A DNA stretch of 64,000 nucleotides from Pseudomonas fluorescens. GTDB taxonomy: Bacteria > Pseudomonadota > Gammaproteobacteria > Pseudomonadales > Pseudomonadaceae. The notes under the pieces were generated by a model, which saw only the letters and a program-made list of their open reading frames with translations, had not been told where the DNA came from and searched no databases. Below, one piece after another: positions 44,552-54,241 of the stretch (positions are counted from its first letter, which is position 1; every line of letters starts with the position of its first letter). The position numbers were made by a program, and so were the translations under genes. The stretch lies in contig NZ_MOBX01000003.1 in NCBI RefSeq assembly GCF_003732425.1, positions 868,001-932,000 of the forward strand, given 5' to 3'.

Positions 44552-45580
44552 TCAGTTGTCTGTGACGGCCCCATCGCGAGCAGGCTCACTCCTACATTTG
44601 AAATGCGTTCCCTTGTAGGAGTGAGCCTGCTCGCGATCGGCGCCTTCGAATTCAGTGAGGAGTTCTGCCCGGGTCGGCAATCCCTCCATATCCCCGCGAC
44701 TCTGCACCGCCCGACTGCCAATCCAGTTCGCGCGCTGCACCGCCTCGGCAAAACCCTGATGCTCCAGCAGGGCACTGATCATCCCCACTGCAAAGCCGTC
44801 ACCGGCACCGACCGTGTCGACGACATTGGCGACCGGCACACCGGCGACAAATCCTGACGCTAGATGCGTTCGGTAATAAGCGCCCTCCGGCCCGAGTTTG
44901 ATCGCTACCGCTTCGGCGCCCTGATCGAGATAAAACGCGGCAATGTCCGCCGGGTCTTCGAAACCGGTGAGCAAACGACCTTCGCTCAACCCCGGCAACA
45001 CCCAATGGGCGAGGGCGGCTAAGCGGTTGATCTCGCTGATCATCTCGCGCTCGCTGGCCCACAGGCTCGGGCGCAGATTGGGGTCGAACGACACGCTGCG
45101 CCCGGCATTGCGCATGCGTGTCATCAGTTCAAAGGACATCTCGCGCGCCGAGGCCGAGAGCGCCGGCGGGATGCCTGTCGCATGCAGATGGCGGGCGCCC
45201 AACAGGCTGGCAGTGATCGACTGCGGCGACAAATGACTGGCCGCCGAACCGCGCCGGAAATACTCGACCTGCGGGTCGCTGCCATCGTCGTTGCGGGATT
45301 TGAACTGGAACCCGGTCGGGTGCTGTTTATCGACATCGACGTGACTGCAATCCAGACCTTCCTTAATCAAGGTCTCGACCACAAAGCGCCCGAGCGAATC
45401 GTTGCCGACCCGGCTCAGCCACGCGACGTTGAAACCCAGGCGCGACAGCCCGATCGCTACGTTACTGTCGGCCCCGGCAATGCGCTTGTGAAAGTGCTCG
45501 ACCGCCGCGAGATCACCGGTCTGCTCGGCGACCAGCATCGCCATGGTTTCACCGAACGAGAGAATATCGATCTCAGACAT
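44552..45580 (-). CDS. kguK: 2-ketogluconate kinase KguK with REPIN-encoded C-terminus
   Basis: A 342-residue PfkB-type kinase. The PfkB marks are [15 protein letters not shown] near the N-terminus and the catalytic-Asp motif [16 protein letters not shown] near residue 258. It phosphorylates 2-ketogluconate. Residues from about 314 on ([11 protein letters not shown] to the end) are encoded by REPIN E, which also provides the reading frame to the stop at 44552. Normal PfkB sugar kinases end near 310-315, so the gene has been extended by the repeat. It overlaps kguE by 8 bp. Confidence 0.92.
   Translation of the reverse strand: MSEIDILSFGETMAMLVAEQTGDLAAVEHFHKRIAGADSNVAIGLSRLGFNVAWLSRVGNDSLGRFVVETLIKEGLDCSHVDVDKQHPTGFQFKSRNDDGSDPQVEYFRRGSAASHLSPQSITASLLGARHLHATGIPPALSASAREMSFELMTRMRNAGRSVSFDPNLRPSLWASEREMISEINRLAALAHWVLPGLSEGRLLTGFEDPADIAAFYLDQGAEAVAIKLGPEGAYYRTHLASGFVAGVPVANVVDTVGAGDGFAVGMISALLEHQGFAEAVQRANWIGSRAVQSRGDMEGLPTRAELLTEFEGADREQAHSYKGTHFKCRSEPARDGAVTDN
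44572..44638. repeat. REPIN E, inside the 3' end of kguK
   Basis: Left arm 44572-44597 (CATCGCGAGCAGGCTCACTC) and inverted right arm 44612-44638. The whole element lies within the kguK reading frame. Confidence 0.8.
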
Positions 45581-46355
45581 GAGCTGCCTCCAGACGCGAT
45601 TGGCCGAGGCGGGCGAGGGCGGCGACGTGCTCGGTGGTCAGTTGCACCAAGTCATCGCCCTGCAATGGGTATTCGGCGGCGCGCATAACGCCTTGGGCCA
45701 TGTGCCGCAGCAGTTGTTCCCACAGGTGCAGGTCACTGGCGGCCGGCGGCACCGCGACCAGTTTGCCGTCGGCGCGCCGGGCCACGGCTTTGCAGTGCAC
45801 ATAGCCGACATGCCGGCCAAGCAGGCGGGCGGCGCTGGCAGCGGACTGGTCCTGCCATTGCCAGTTGCCGATGTCGAAGGTCATCTTGATCGGCAGGTTG
45901 TGCTGCTCGACGGCCGCGAAGAAGCGCTGAAACGGTTCGATGCGTCCACCGTGCAGGGTCTGGTCGTTCTCCACCAGCAACTGCACTGGCGTGTGCTTCA
46001 AGCGTTCGGCCAAGGCTTGCAGATCATTGGTGTCGGTGAAGTAGCCGAGGGAGACTTTCAGCCATTTCGAGCCGAACGCTTCGGCCTGTTGCAGGGCGGT
46101 GATCAACTCGGGATTGGGCTGCGCCTGACCGGCGAGCCACAGTTCGGAGGGGGAGGAATAGATGCTTTGCAGGCCCTGCGCCAGGGTGGCCTGAGCCAGT
46201 TGCGTTGGGTCTTCGCGCGTTAGCAATTCCTCGCGCCACTCAATGCGATTCGCCCCGGCCGCAGCCAGAACATCGATGAAAGCATCCTGCCCGCGCTGGC
46301 GCACAAGTTCGGCGCCGTAGCTGGACAGACTGATGGAAACGGCGGGTTTATTCAT
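45573..46355 (-). CDS. kguE: KguE, putative sugar isomerase/epimerase
   Basis: A 260-residue xylose-isomerase-like TIM-barrel protein (family of hydroxypyruvate isomerase/AP endonuclease 2). Likely metal ligands: Glu in RIEWREELL, Glu in LLVENDQT, Asp in MTFDIGNW and His in VHCKAV. First gene of kguEKTD. Its exact reaction is not settled. AGAGGTC directly follows the PtxS operator and precedes the ATG. Confidence 0.9.
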   Translation of the reverse strand: MNKPAVSISLSSYGAELVRQRGQDAFIDVLAAAGANRIEWREELLTREDPTQLAQATLAQGLQSIYSSPSELWLAGQAQPNPELITALQQAEAFGSKWLKVSLGYFTDTNDLQALAERLKHTPVQLLVENDQTLHGGRIEPFQRFFAAVEQHNLPIKMTFDIGNWQWQDQSAASAARLLGRHVGYVHCKAVARRADGKLVAVPPAASDLHLWEQLLRHMAQGVMRAAEYPLQGDDLVQLTTEHVAALARLGQSRLEAAHV

Positions 46356-46368
46356 TGTTATTGACCTC

Positions 46369-46382
46369 TGAAACCGGTTTCA
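46369..46382 (-). promoter_or_regulatory. PtxS operator in front of kguE
   Basis: The 14-bp palindrome TGAAACCGGTTTCA is the published PtxS operator. It lies directly next to the kguE Shine-Dalgarno, 13 bp before its ATG. Bound PtxS would block transcription through here; 2-ketogluconate releases it. Confidence 0.9.
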
Positions 46383-46430
46383 TTTTTGTTCAAAAAAAAT
46401 CAGGTGGTTCTGTGCTGTCCTTTCGGGCGC

Positions 46431-46513
46431 CTTCGCGAGCAGGTCGAATCGTCGCACCGTCGCTCCCACATTTGGAACGCGGTCACCTGTGGGAGCGAGC
46501 CTGCTCGCGAAGG
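46431..46513. repeat. REPIN F, left arm interrupted
   Basis: The right arm (46485-46513) is the standard sequence. The left arm (46431-46470) has extra bases (TCGAATCGTCGCACCG) between CTTCGCGAGCAGG and TCGCTCCCACA. It lies between the ptxS stop and the kguE operator. Confidence 0.75.
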
Positions 46514-46520
46514 CGTCAGA

Positions 46521-47549
46521 TCAAACACCACCAACCTCACGGGTCGATCCACGCTCCACCAGCACCGGCGCAAAATCCATCACCCGCGCCTCCTCGTCAT
46601 CCCCGCGCAAGCGCTTGAGCAAACAGTCAAACGCCCGCGCGCCAATCTCCTGCGTCGGCTGGGCCAGCGCAGTAATTCCGCTGCCCACCAACGGATACCA
46701 ATCCAGATCATCCAGGGCAATCAGCCCGACATCCTCGAACAACCGAACACCCAATACTCGCAATGCCGACGTGGCCGCCAACGCCGCCACGCCATTGGCG
46801 CAAAACAGCGCTTTCGGGCCGTTACCGGGGGTGTTTAAAAAAGTTTGAAGCTGAGTGTCCAGATCGTCGCCGGTTTCCAGCACTGTGCCGGCCAGGACCG
46901 AGCGCTGAGCAATCTGCGCCTGAAAACTGCTGACCCGCTCGATCCGCGAACTGGTGCCGTCATAGGGTTCAGTCACCAACACCAGATCCCGATAACCGCG
47001 CTGCTCCAGATGCGCCAGCGCCATCTCCACCGCTTGCGGGTTGTTCAGTCCGACCATGTCGCTGTCGAGCCCGTCGACCTTGCGATCCACCAGCACCATC
47101 GGCATCTCGCCGCGCAACTCGTGTAACTCGTCACGGTGATGGCCCAGGGTGTTCACGATCAGCCCTTCGATGTTGTACGAGCGCAACAGCGCCAGGTGCT
47201 GGCGTTCCTGCTCGTCATCGCGATCGGTGTTGCACACCACCAGGCTGTAGCCGTGCGCACGGCAGGCGGTTTCCACCCCGTGCATCACGGCAATCGAATA
47301 AGGGTTACGGATATCGGCGACCAGCATGCCGATCAGGCGTGTGCGCCCGCGTTTCAGGCCTCGGGCCATCTGGTTGGGGCGGTAGCCGAGTTCGCTGATG
47401 GCCTGCTCGATGCGCAGGGCAATGGCATCGGAGAGCAGGGCGCGATCATCGCCGATAAAGCGCGAGACGCTGGCCTTGGAGACCCCGGCGCGTTCGGCGA
47501 CGTCGAGCATGGTCACGCGGCTGCGTTGGGCGGTGGAGAAGTCATTCAC
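46521..47549 (-). CDS. ptxS: LacI-family repressor PtxS
   Basis: A 342-residue LacI-type repressor. Helix-turn-helix at about 12-35 (VTMLDVAERAGVSKASVSRF), then the sugar-binding domain. PtxS represses ptxS and kguEKTD and is released by 2-ketogluconate. The exact operator upstream of both ptxS and kguE in this window confirms the identity. Confidence 0.93.
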   Translation of the reverse strand: MNDFSTAQRSRVTMLDVAERAGVSKASVSRFIGDDRALLSDAIALRIEQAISELGYRPNQMARGLKRGRTRLIGMLVADIRNPYSIAVMHGVETACRAHGYSLVVCNTDRDDEQERQHLALLRSYNIEGLIVNTLGHHRDELHELRGEMPMVLVDRKVDGLDSDMVGLNNPQAVEMALAHLEQRGYRDLVLVTEPYDGTSSRIERVSSFQAQIAQRSVLAGTVLETGDDLDTQLQTFLNTPGNGPKALFCANGVAALAATSALRVLGVRLFEDVGLIALDDLDWYPLVGSGITALAQPTQEIGARAFDCLLKRLRGDDEEARVMDFAPVLVERGSTREVGGV

Positions 47550-47569
47550 GGTTGAGTCTTCTTATTGTC

Positions 47570-47583
47570 TGAAACCGGTTTCA
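47570..47583 (-). promoter_or_regulatory. PtxS operator in front of ptxS
   Basis: A second exact TGAAACCGGTTTCA, 21 bp upstream of the ptxS ATG. It fits autoregulation. Confidence 0.9.
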
Positions 47584-47672
47584 GGAGACACCAATTTCTT
47601 TGGTTGCGTCAAGTGAAGACCTGGTTGGTAGTGAAAAGGTAGACCGCCGTTTCCGACAAACGGTAGCGACAC

Positions 47673-47688
47673 CTGTCAGATCTGACAG
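47673..47688. promoter_or_regulatory. 16-bp palindrome upstream of the AT-rich gene
   Basis: Perfect CTGTCAGATCTGACAG, 85 bp before the probable start of the 940-970 residue gene and 124 bp from ptxS. Dyad symmetry and position suggest an operator. No regulator is named. Confidence 0.45.
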
Positions 47689-47772
47689 TTGGCGAATGAT
47701 GGGGGGAAGCGCCTAATTCGCTCAACGGATCAGCGATCGTTTTTACAAGCGGAACTTAAATTGGTGTGGTGG

Positions 47773-50613
47773 ATGGAAATCATGAGTTCAGATGGTATTT
47801 CCAGAAATAGTCCCTCGAAAGGTGTATTTGCCGCACCACTCTCAGTCGAGGGTATTGATAACAATGATCTGGACGGATATATCCCCAGAGACATTTTGTT
47901 AAAGGGCACTCGTATCGTTATTCCGCGCCCGGATGACACCGGACCCAATGACCAATTGATTGTGTTTTGGGTTCAGAACTCAATAGAAACAGAAATTTTT
48001 GACCAGACCTATCCTGTGGGGGTTATTGATCCTTTTATTTATGTGCCCCTGACGCCGGAGCAAATGGCAACTGACGGTGTTGCGGATGTTTATTACATGT
48101 TTTGGAAGAGAGGTGGCGGTAATCCGGATCAGTCACCACCGCGCAAACTGACGATCGATCACACAGCTCTTTTGAGCTTTCCGGAACCCTTGCCGGTGAA
48201 CGCAACAATCTGGGGATATTGGAATAACAATACGAACCCGCCATTGACAGATGGTGGCACTCTGCGAATTCGCCCTCTGGATAATATTGCTCGGCCATTA
48301 GATGTCGCGTGGATTGTATGGAGGGGATATCGGAGTCTTAACGGAAGTGGTCCGGAGGTGGCAGAAGTTTATGGTCGCTGGGATAAAACACTTTCTGCTA
48401 CAGATATAAAAAACGGCTTCAATTATGTAGTGCCGTTTCAAAATCATATCAGTTCGTTGATTGGCAATGATTCCGCAATTTTCGTCTGTCAATTGTACCG
48501 CGACGGCAGAATCATTGCTGAATCAGAAAAAGGATTGGTGAAAATCGATCGAGTAACACCTGGTAACCCTGGCCCTTTTGGCCTGACCTCGCAAGGAGAG
48601 ACGATGATGGGAATTAAATTTGTACCTAAAAAACAACGGCCAGCTTCTACTGGTATTTCATCAGATGCTGGGATTTTTGCGGATATTGCAGTTGATACAC
48701 TGGCGGGTGGTTTTATCGCAAAAGCTGTAATGGATTCTGGGACTTTGGCCATCAATTTCACTCGTACACCGGATGAATTGGAAAACGACAATATTGATGT
48801 TAAGTACCGTGAAAAAGGAGAGTCGACCTGGACTGATTACCCAGAGACCATCGAACTTGGTCCGGTTGCTGGTCGGCCGGTTGGCACCATCCCACTGCCG
48901 TTGGATACCGGTTTTTTCGCTGAAAAGGCTACCTCACCCGGTCCGACTGTCTGGGAACTCATGATTGAGCTTTTTAAAGGAGGGGGCGGTAACAGTGAAG
49001 GCTCCAATACTCTGGAATTTACGGTAGATCAGCTCGCACCGGTCAATACAAAAAACCCTCCCAAAAAAATCAGGCCGACGCCAGTTCCGGTTTTTGTCAA
49101 TGGCACCCCGCTTCCGCTGCGCACTATTGACCGGGCCTGGATAACTGCTAATGCGAATATGAATTTCACGGTGAATGTTGCTTATTTCGGGCGTCGTCTT
49201 GACGACAACCTGACCGTCTGGTTGAACTCCGCTACGCAAGGTTCACCGAGAGTTGAAGTCTATAATGGACAAGTTCCTGCTGGTGGTACGTTCGCCATTC
49301 CTAGCAGCGAGTTGCTTCAATTCACGAATGGACGCGTTAATCTGACTTATCGCTGGGATGACTGGCTGGGTAATCTGGGCGAGGAGTCAGTTTCTACTCC
49401 CATTCTGACATTGGCATTGCCACAAGCACCATCGGTAGCAAAAGCCCCGTTGGTGCCAGAAACGGATCCAAATTACAGCCAAGCGCTCTATTGGGAAAAC
49501 TTTGATGGCGGTATTGCGGCTATCGTCGAAAACGCCTTTATTACACACGCGGAGACCGGGGATAATGTCTTTGTAGTAGTTACAAGATCCGATGATGTCA
49601 CCAATTATTTCGAGACTGCCAAACAGCCATGGGCTAATGCCAATTTGAGCTTTGATCTTGTCTACGCAGATATTGCTAAGATATTTGACGGTGCCGACGA
49701 GCCCGTGGAAGCCACGATCCACTGTGAAATAGAGCGGACCGGTATTCCGAACGCTATTTCACCTTCTGCAACCATTACGTTGGCATTCGATATTGCGGGT
49801 GTGACACCGCCAAATCCTCCCGATCTGAACAATCCGGATCTGCAACTGCCGGTTGTGCGGGGGGTTTCCAAAGTTGATAACGTTATCGCAGCTACTGATC
49901 GCGACAAGCCAGGTACTTTCACAGTAACGAATGGTCTTACAGATCCGGATATTGAACCGGGGCATACCGTCAAGTGTTACTTGGGGAGTTCCACTACACC
50001 TTTTGAGACATTTAGTCCGCTTGTCTCTGTCGCAGAGTTTGAGGTTGTGATTCCGGCAGGTGACATGGCCAAGTTGACACCGCCAAGCGATACAGCTCGT
50101 TACACTATCGAGAAGACCGGAGTCGGTCATAACGTTAACAAATCCTTGTCGCAAACAGTAGTCGTCAATCGGATTCCGGTTGTCCTGCCGGAACCTACTA
50201 TCAGAATCCGTAGGCCTGATCTTCGCGACTATATCGAGTGTTATGCGATGACCAGTCCCACGAGTGGTTATGTTCTGGGACTGCAGATTAGAAAAGACTC
50301 GCTGTTACCGCCGGGCACGGTTATCACGGCACATTTTGAAGCGCACTCGAATGCGACGGGTACTGCGTTGATTGCCAATACGGCCGCCTCGGCGACTTAT
50401 ACCATTCAGGGGGCCGCCGTGCCTGACGTTGCTGGCGTGGGTACCGCTGCACACTTCAAGGCCGCTCAGCCTAAGCGACTAGGTCAAGCTGTATGGGGTA
50501 AATACTGGTATGAAGCCCAAGGTGGTCAGCAAGCATCAACGCCGATCATTAAACCATTGGATACTATCAGTAACAGCTTCCAGTACTGCGATCTGACAAT
50601 AGCGCCAGTCTAG
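47773..50613 (+). CDS. Large unknown protein, AT-richer than neighbours
   Basis: About 946 residues from the ATG at 47773 (a second ATG at 47782 is equally possible; an in-frame TTG at 47689 would add 28). No signal peptide, lipobox or long membrane helix is visible. It appears to be built from several beta-sandwich-like domains of roughly 120-150 residues, with recurrent short segments (e.g. TIWGYWNNN, VAWIVWRGYRS, GHTVKCYLGSSTTPF, TVITAHFEAHSNATG). Codon third positions are richer in A/T than in neighbouring genes, which suggests acquisition. It is followed by an inverted repeat, then an autotransporter. I do not recognise the family. Confidence 0.6.
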   Translation: MEIMSSDGISRNSPSKGVFAAPLSVEGIDNNDLDGYIPRDILLKGTRIVIPRPDDTGPNDQLIVFWVQNSIETEIFDQTYPVGVIDPFIYVPLTPEQMATDGVADVYYMFWKRGGGNPDQSPPRKLTIDHTALLSFPEPLPVNATIWGYWNNNTNPPLTDGGTLRIRPLDNIARPLDVAWIVWRGYRSLNGSGPEVAEVYGRWDKTLSATDIKNGFNYVVPFQNHISSLIGNDSAIFVCQLYRDGRIIAESEKGLVKIDRVTPGNPGPFGLTSQGETMMGIKFVPKKQRPASTGISSDAGIFADIAVDTLAGGFIAKAVMDSGTLAINFTRTPDELENDNIDVKYREKGESTWTDYPETIELGPVAGRPVGTIPLPLDTGFFAEKATSPGPTVWELMIELFKGGGGNSEGSNTLEFTVDQLAPVNTKNPPKKIRPTPVPVFVNGTPLPLRTIDRAWITANANMNFTVNVAYFGRRLDDNLTVWLNSATQGSPRVEVYNGQVPAGGTFAIPSSELLQFTNGRVNLTYRWDDWLGNLGEESVSTPILTLALPQAPSVAKAPLVPETDPNYSQALYWENFDGGIAAIVENAFITHAETGDNVFVVVTRSDDVTNYFETAKQPWANANLSFDLVYADIAKIFDGADEPVEATIHCEIERTGIPNAISPSATITLAFDIAGVTPPNPPDLNNPDLQLPVVRGVSKVDNVIAATDRDKPGTFTVTNGLTDPDIEPGHTVKCYLGSSTTPFETFSPLVSVAEFEVVIPAGDMAKLTPPSDTARYTIEKTGVGHNVNKSLSQTVVVNRIPVVLPEPTIRIRRPDLRDYIECYAMTSPTSGYVLGLQIRKDSLLPPGTVITAHFEAHSNATGTALIANTAASATYTIQGAAVPDVAGVGTAAHFKAAQPKRLGQAVWGKYWYEAQGGQQASTPIIKPLDTISNSFQYCDLTIAPV

Positions 50614-50639
50614 GGCAGCGATCAATAGCGTTGTTTTTT

Positions 50640-50673
50640 AATCGCGAGAGGGGCGATTGTCTCTCTCGCGATT
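50640..50673 (+). terminator. Inverted repeat after the AT-rich gene
   Basis: An 11-bp stem (AATCGCGAGAG/CTCTCGCGATT), but with only a weak T-rich tail (GTTATTCC). It probably stabilises or ends the transcript. Confidence 0.5.
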
Positions 50674-50861
50674 GTTATTCCTATTAAGGGAAATTTGATT
50701 ATGCCTTCGCTCTGGAGGGATAAATCGCTGTGCATTAAACGACTATTCCTACATAAAACATTCATTTTTCTCATTAGTCTGTCGGACGTTTTTTAGGTGG
50801 GCGCTTGCATCACTGCCGAAAACACAGCGGTTGTAATAGTGCAGATTTGAGGAAGTACCCC
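50674..50861. other. Intergenic, AT-rich promoter region of the autotransporter
   Basis: No gene beyond a 31-codon frame without a ribosome site is seen. AT-rich, likely the autotransporter promoter. Confidence 0.4.
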
Positions 50862-53396
50862 ATGTCCATTTCTTTTCGCTCCAAATCCCCGAACACCATC
50901 AGACTGATGATGGCGGCGGCGACATTGATCGCTGCACCCCAGGCTTACAGTCGAATCCTGTTGCCAGGCGAGAGTGAAGTAGTCACCAATCCACCGGCGC
51001 CAGAAGCCTGGGGGGTGTCCCAAGGGGGAACACTGACCATCGATAACTCGACGGCGCTGACCATCCGTTCACAAAGTGCTAATGTCATTTTCAACGGTGG
51101 TCAGAGCCAGCGTATCGATGCAAACACCTCTTCGTTGAATATGTCCGGCGCTACGGTCAATAGTGCGTCGGGCCGGGGAGCTATCCAACTCATTGACAGC
51201 AAAGCAAGGATCGACAAGTCGACTATCACCAGCACTAACAGTTTCGGGCTTTTGCTGGGACGTAATGTCTCCACACCGGCATCATCCTCTGTCACCGTTA
51301 CTGGCAACAGTGTCATCACCGGCGCGATAGGCGGTGCACAAGCGGTCGGTTTTGCCGTGCTCAACCTTACAGACTCCACTGTCGTCGGCACCCGGGCCAC
51401 CAGTTATGGTGTGCAACTGGGTGGTGCAACTCTTTCCGCGACGGGCAGCACGATTACCGGCGCACAGGACGGCCTGCAAATCGTGACCGACACGGTCGGC
51501 GTCAAGGCCAGCACCGTGACGCTCAATAACACCCGTGTGACCGGCGGGACTGGATCGGCCATCGTATTGGGTTCCTCCGGCAGCGCCGGGACTGTCGCCA
51601 ACATCAATGTCAGCGGCAGTTCCGAACTGTTAGGCGGCAATGGCTCAGTGTTGAAAGCGATCAATCGTTCCACCGCCAACTTCAACGTCGATGGCAGTTC
51701 CCTGACCGGCGACGTGATTGCCGAGAGCGGCAGTACGGTTTCACTCATCATGCAAAATGCAGCCACGCTGAACGGCAATCTGCAGAATGTCACCCAGTCC
51801 AGGTTCGACAGTGGCAGTACCTTGAACGGCGACGTTGAAGGCGTCGCGGGAACGGCGGCCACCGTCAGCGTCGACAATGGTTCAAGCATCATCGGTAACA
51901 TCAACAATGTCGCGAGCCTTTCGTTGAATAACTCCAGCACGCTGACCGGTAACGTCACCAGCGATGCCCACGGGAGTGTATTGCTGGACAATGGTTCGGA
52001 ACTCACCGGCCAGATCACCAACTCGAGCAACCTGACCATCAACAATGCTGCGCGATGGGTCATGACCGGCGACAGCACCGTGCAGCAACTGGGCATGAAC
52101 AACGGTGTCGTGCAAATGGGCACGAACGAGCAGTTCCAGCAACTGCATGTCGGCGATCTTTCCGGTCGCGGTACGTTTGTGATGGGCACGGATCTGGGCA
52201 ACGGCAATACGGACTTCCTGAATGTCACCGGCAACGCCACTGGGCAGCATCAATTGCAAATCGCTGCTACCGGCACAACGCCTGTCACGGCAGAAGCCGT
52301 GAAGGTCGGCAATATTGCCGCGGGCGACGCGAGTTTTACGCTGGGAGGACGTGAAACTGTGGACGCGGGCACGTTCGTGTATCGGTTGGCCAAAGAAGGT
52401 CAGGGCCTGTACTTGAACCCGGACAAGGAAACCGTGAGTACTTCGAGTAACACCGCGCTGGCCCTGGCGGGCAGTGCTCGCAGTGTCCTGAATGCCGAGG
52501 CCGCCATGCTCAGTGATCAGTTGGGTGACCGCAGTCTCAGTCTCCGCCCTGAAGCCTCGTTGCGTGCGATGGATGACAGCTCGGTGAAACTGAGCAACAG
52601 CGTTTGGGTTCGCACTTACGGTAACCAGTACAACGTCGACAACGCGTATGGCGACGGTTACACCCAGAACCAGACCGGTATTACCGGTGGCGCCGATACA
52701 ATCGTCGATATTGGCGGGCGCGCATGGGTACTGGGTGGATTTGTCGGCACGAGTCGAACTGACATTGATCTGAAATACGGCTCCAGCGCCATTGTCGACA
52801 GCGTGAACGCAGGTGTTTACGGCAGCACGTTTGATGTCGACAGCGGTGTATTCGTCAATCTCATGGCCAAAATCAATCAGTTCGATAACAAAGCCAAAGT
52901 GACGATGAGCGATGGCACCCGCACGAAGGGTGACTACAAGTCTCTGGGATTAAGTGGTTCTGCAGCAATCGGCAAACATATTCGTCTCAAGGATGAGTAT
53001 TTTGTCGAGCCGCAGGTACAGATTTCGACGGGCGTTGCGCAAAGCGATGAATACAGGCTCGACAACGGCCTGCAAGTCAAAGCCGATACCATGCGTTCTG
53101 TTCAGGGCAAAGTGGGTGTTCGCGGCGGGCGTGTCATCACGCTGGATAACGGCAGTTTGCTGGAGCCCAGTCTATCGACCGCATTCAATCACGAGTTTGT
53201 CAAAACCAACGAGGTCAAGATCAACGACGACAGCTTCGATGACGATCGTGCGAGCCGCTCTGTGGAGTATGGCGCAGGTCTGAAGTGGACACCGGCGCAA
53301 CGTACATGGCAGGTTTCCGCCCAGGTGGGTGGCAGCAAAGGGACAACTGTGAGCCAGGACTGGAGCGGTAGCTTGCGAGTCAGCTACTTCTTCTGA
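50862..53396 (+). CDS. Autotransporter (type Va) with beta-helix passenger
   Basis: An 844-residue protein starting at the ATG at 50862 (GAGGAAG upstream). Signal peptide about 1-29 (MMAAATLIAAPQAYS). The passenger (about 30-560) is Ser/Thr/Gly/Asn-rich with repeated short strands (LNLTDSTVVG, TLNNTRVTGG, SLSLNNSSTLTGN), typical of a pertactin-like beta-helix. The C-terminal ~270 residues (from SVWVRTYGNQYNV) form the beta-barrel, ending in the aromatic residue VSYFF. It probably displays an adhesin. It follows the AT-rich gene. Confidence 0.88.
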   Translation: MSISFRSKSPNTIRLMMAAATLIAAPQAYSRILLPGESEVVTNPPAPEAWGVSQGGTLTIDNSTALTIRSQSANVIFNGGQSQRIDANTSSLNMSGATVNSASGRGAIQLIDSKARIDKSTITSTNSFGLLLGRNVSTPASSSVTVTGNSVITGAIGGAQAVGFAVLNLTDSTVVGTRATSYGVQLGGATLSATGSTITGAQDGLQIVTDTVGVKASTVTLNNTRVTGGTGSAIVLGSSGSAGTVANINVSGSSELLGGNGSVLKAINRSTANFNVDGSSLTGDVIAESGSTVSLIMQNAATLNGNLQNVTQSRFDSGSTLNGDVEGVAGTAATVSVDNGSSIIGNINNVASLSLNNSSTLTGNVTSDAHGSVLLDNGSELTGQITNSSNLTINNAARWVMTGDSTVQQLGMNNGVVQMGTNEQFQQLHVGDLSGRGTFVMGTDLGNGNTDFLNVTGNATGQHQLQIAATGTTPVTAEAVKVGNIAAGDASFTLGGRETVDAGTFVYRLAKEGQGLYLNPDKETVSTSSNTALALAGSARSVLNAEAAMLSDQLGDRSLSLRPEASLRAMDDSSVKLSNSVWVRTYGNQYNVDNAYGDGYTQNQTGITGGADTIVDIGGRAWVLGGFVGTSRTDIDLKYGSSAIVDSVNAGVYGSTFDVDSGVFVNLMAKINQFDNKAKVTMSDGTRTKGDYKSLGLSGSAAIGKHIRLKDEYFVEPQVQISTGVAQSDEYRLDNGLQVKADTMRSVQGKVGVRGGRVITLDNGSLLEPSLSTAFNHEFVKTNEVKINDDSFDDDRASRSVEYGAGLKWTPAQRTWQVSAQVGGSKGTTVSQDWSGSLRVSYFF

Positions 53397-53414
53397 TCGG
53401 TTACCGGTGAATTG

Positions 53415-53446
53415 AAAATGCCCTGACAGTGTCAGGGCATTTTTTG
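53415..53446. terminator. Terminator after the autotransporter
   Basis: Stem AATGCCCTGACA/TGTCAGGGCATT followed by T residues on the plus strand, with A residues before. Serves the convergent autotransporter and DUF1345 genes. Confidence 0.85.
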
Positions 53447-53458
53447 TTCGGAGCTTGT

Positions 53459-54100
53459 TCAGCCAAACAGTCCTGCGGCGATATTGATCGAAAACCCCAG
53501 TATCGCTGTGTTGAAAACAAACCCTATCAACGACTGCGCCAGCACAATTTTGCGGATATCCCGCGTTGCCACCCCGACATCGGCAGTCTGCACTGCCACA
53601 CCGATGGTGAACGAGAAGTACAAGAAGTCCCAATAGTTGGGTGTGGTCAGCCCTTCGGCAAAGCGCAGCGCCGGCTCCTTGCCATCCCAGGTGTAATACA
53701 ACCTCGCGTAATGCACACAGAAAATCACCCCGATCAGCAGCCACGAGCCGATCACCGTCAGCGCGGTGAAACCGTAATGCAGGAGCTTGAGCGTGGTTTC
53801 CAGGTCTTTGCTGCCGGCCAGTTCGAAGGTGATGGTGGCCAGGCTGGCCAGCGCGGCGATGCACACTACGAACAGCACCAGCCCGGCGTTTTCGTCTTCG
53901 ACTTCAGCAATGCGTTTGACGTCCGGGGCCTTGGCGCGCACGGTCAGCCAGAACATCAGAATCAGGTAGGTCCAGACACCGGCATTCCAGCCGATGAGGA
54001 TTTTGCTGACGATGGAATCGGCGGGGGCCAACAAGCCGGTGGCGAGGCCGAACAGGGCGGCGGCGGACAGGCGAGGGTGGGTGCGGGCGAGGAAGCGCAT
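53459..54100 (-). CDS. DUF1345 membrane protein
   Basis: A 213-residue inner-membrane protein with about five helices and the family block [20 protein letters not shown] followed by [15 protein letters not shown]. No function is established for the family. It is convergent with the autotransporter. Confidence 0.85.
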   Translation of the reverse strand: MRFLARTHPRLSAAALFGLATGLLAPADSIVSKILIGWNAGVWTYLILMFWLTVRAKAPDVKRIAEVEDENAGLVLFVVCIAALASLATITFELAGSKDLETTLKLLHYGFTALTVIGSWLLIGVIFCVHYARLYYTWDGKEPALRFAEGLTTPNYWDFLYFSFTIGVAVQTADVGVATRDIRKIVLAQSLIGFVFNTAILGFSINIAAGLFG

Positions 54101-54154
54101 GGGGACTCACGTTGGTGAACTGTCCCTGCACCATAGCGTACGCAACCCTGCTTT

Positions 54155-54234
54155 TGTAGGAGCTGCCGAAGGCTGCGATCTTTTGATCTTCTAAAAACAA
54201 AGTCAAAAGATCGCAGCCTTCGGCAGCTCCTACA
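54155..54234. repeat. Perfect 32-bp inverted REP pair
   Basis: Arms 54155-54186 and 54203-54234 (core TAGGAGCTGCCGAAGGCTGC) are exact inverted copies of 32 bp around a 16-bp loop. This is a third REP class, unlike REPIN A or C. It ends 7 bp beyond the RND pump stop, on the 3' side of the pump operon. Confidence 0.85.
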
Positions 54235-54241
54235 GTTTGGA

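Noticed and set aside
47689..47772. TTG start giving a 974-residue protein
   Set aside because: No Shine-Dalgarno and it begins inside the regulatory palindrome region; ATG at 47773 or 47782 is more likely.
50701..50796. 31-codon frame after the AT-rich gene
   Set aside because: No Shine-Dalgarno and no protein-like pattern.
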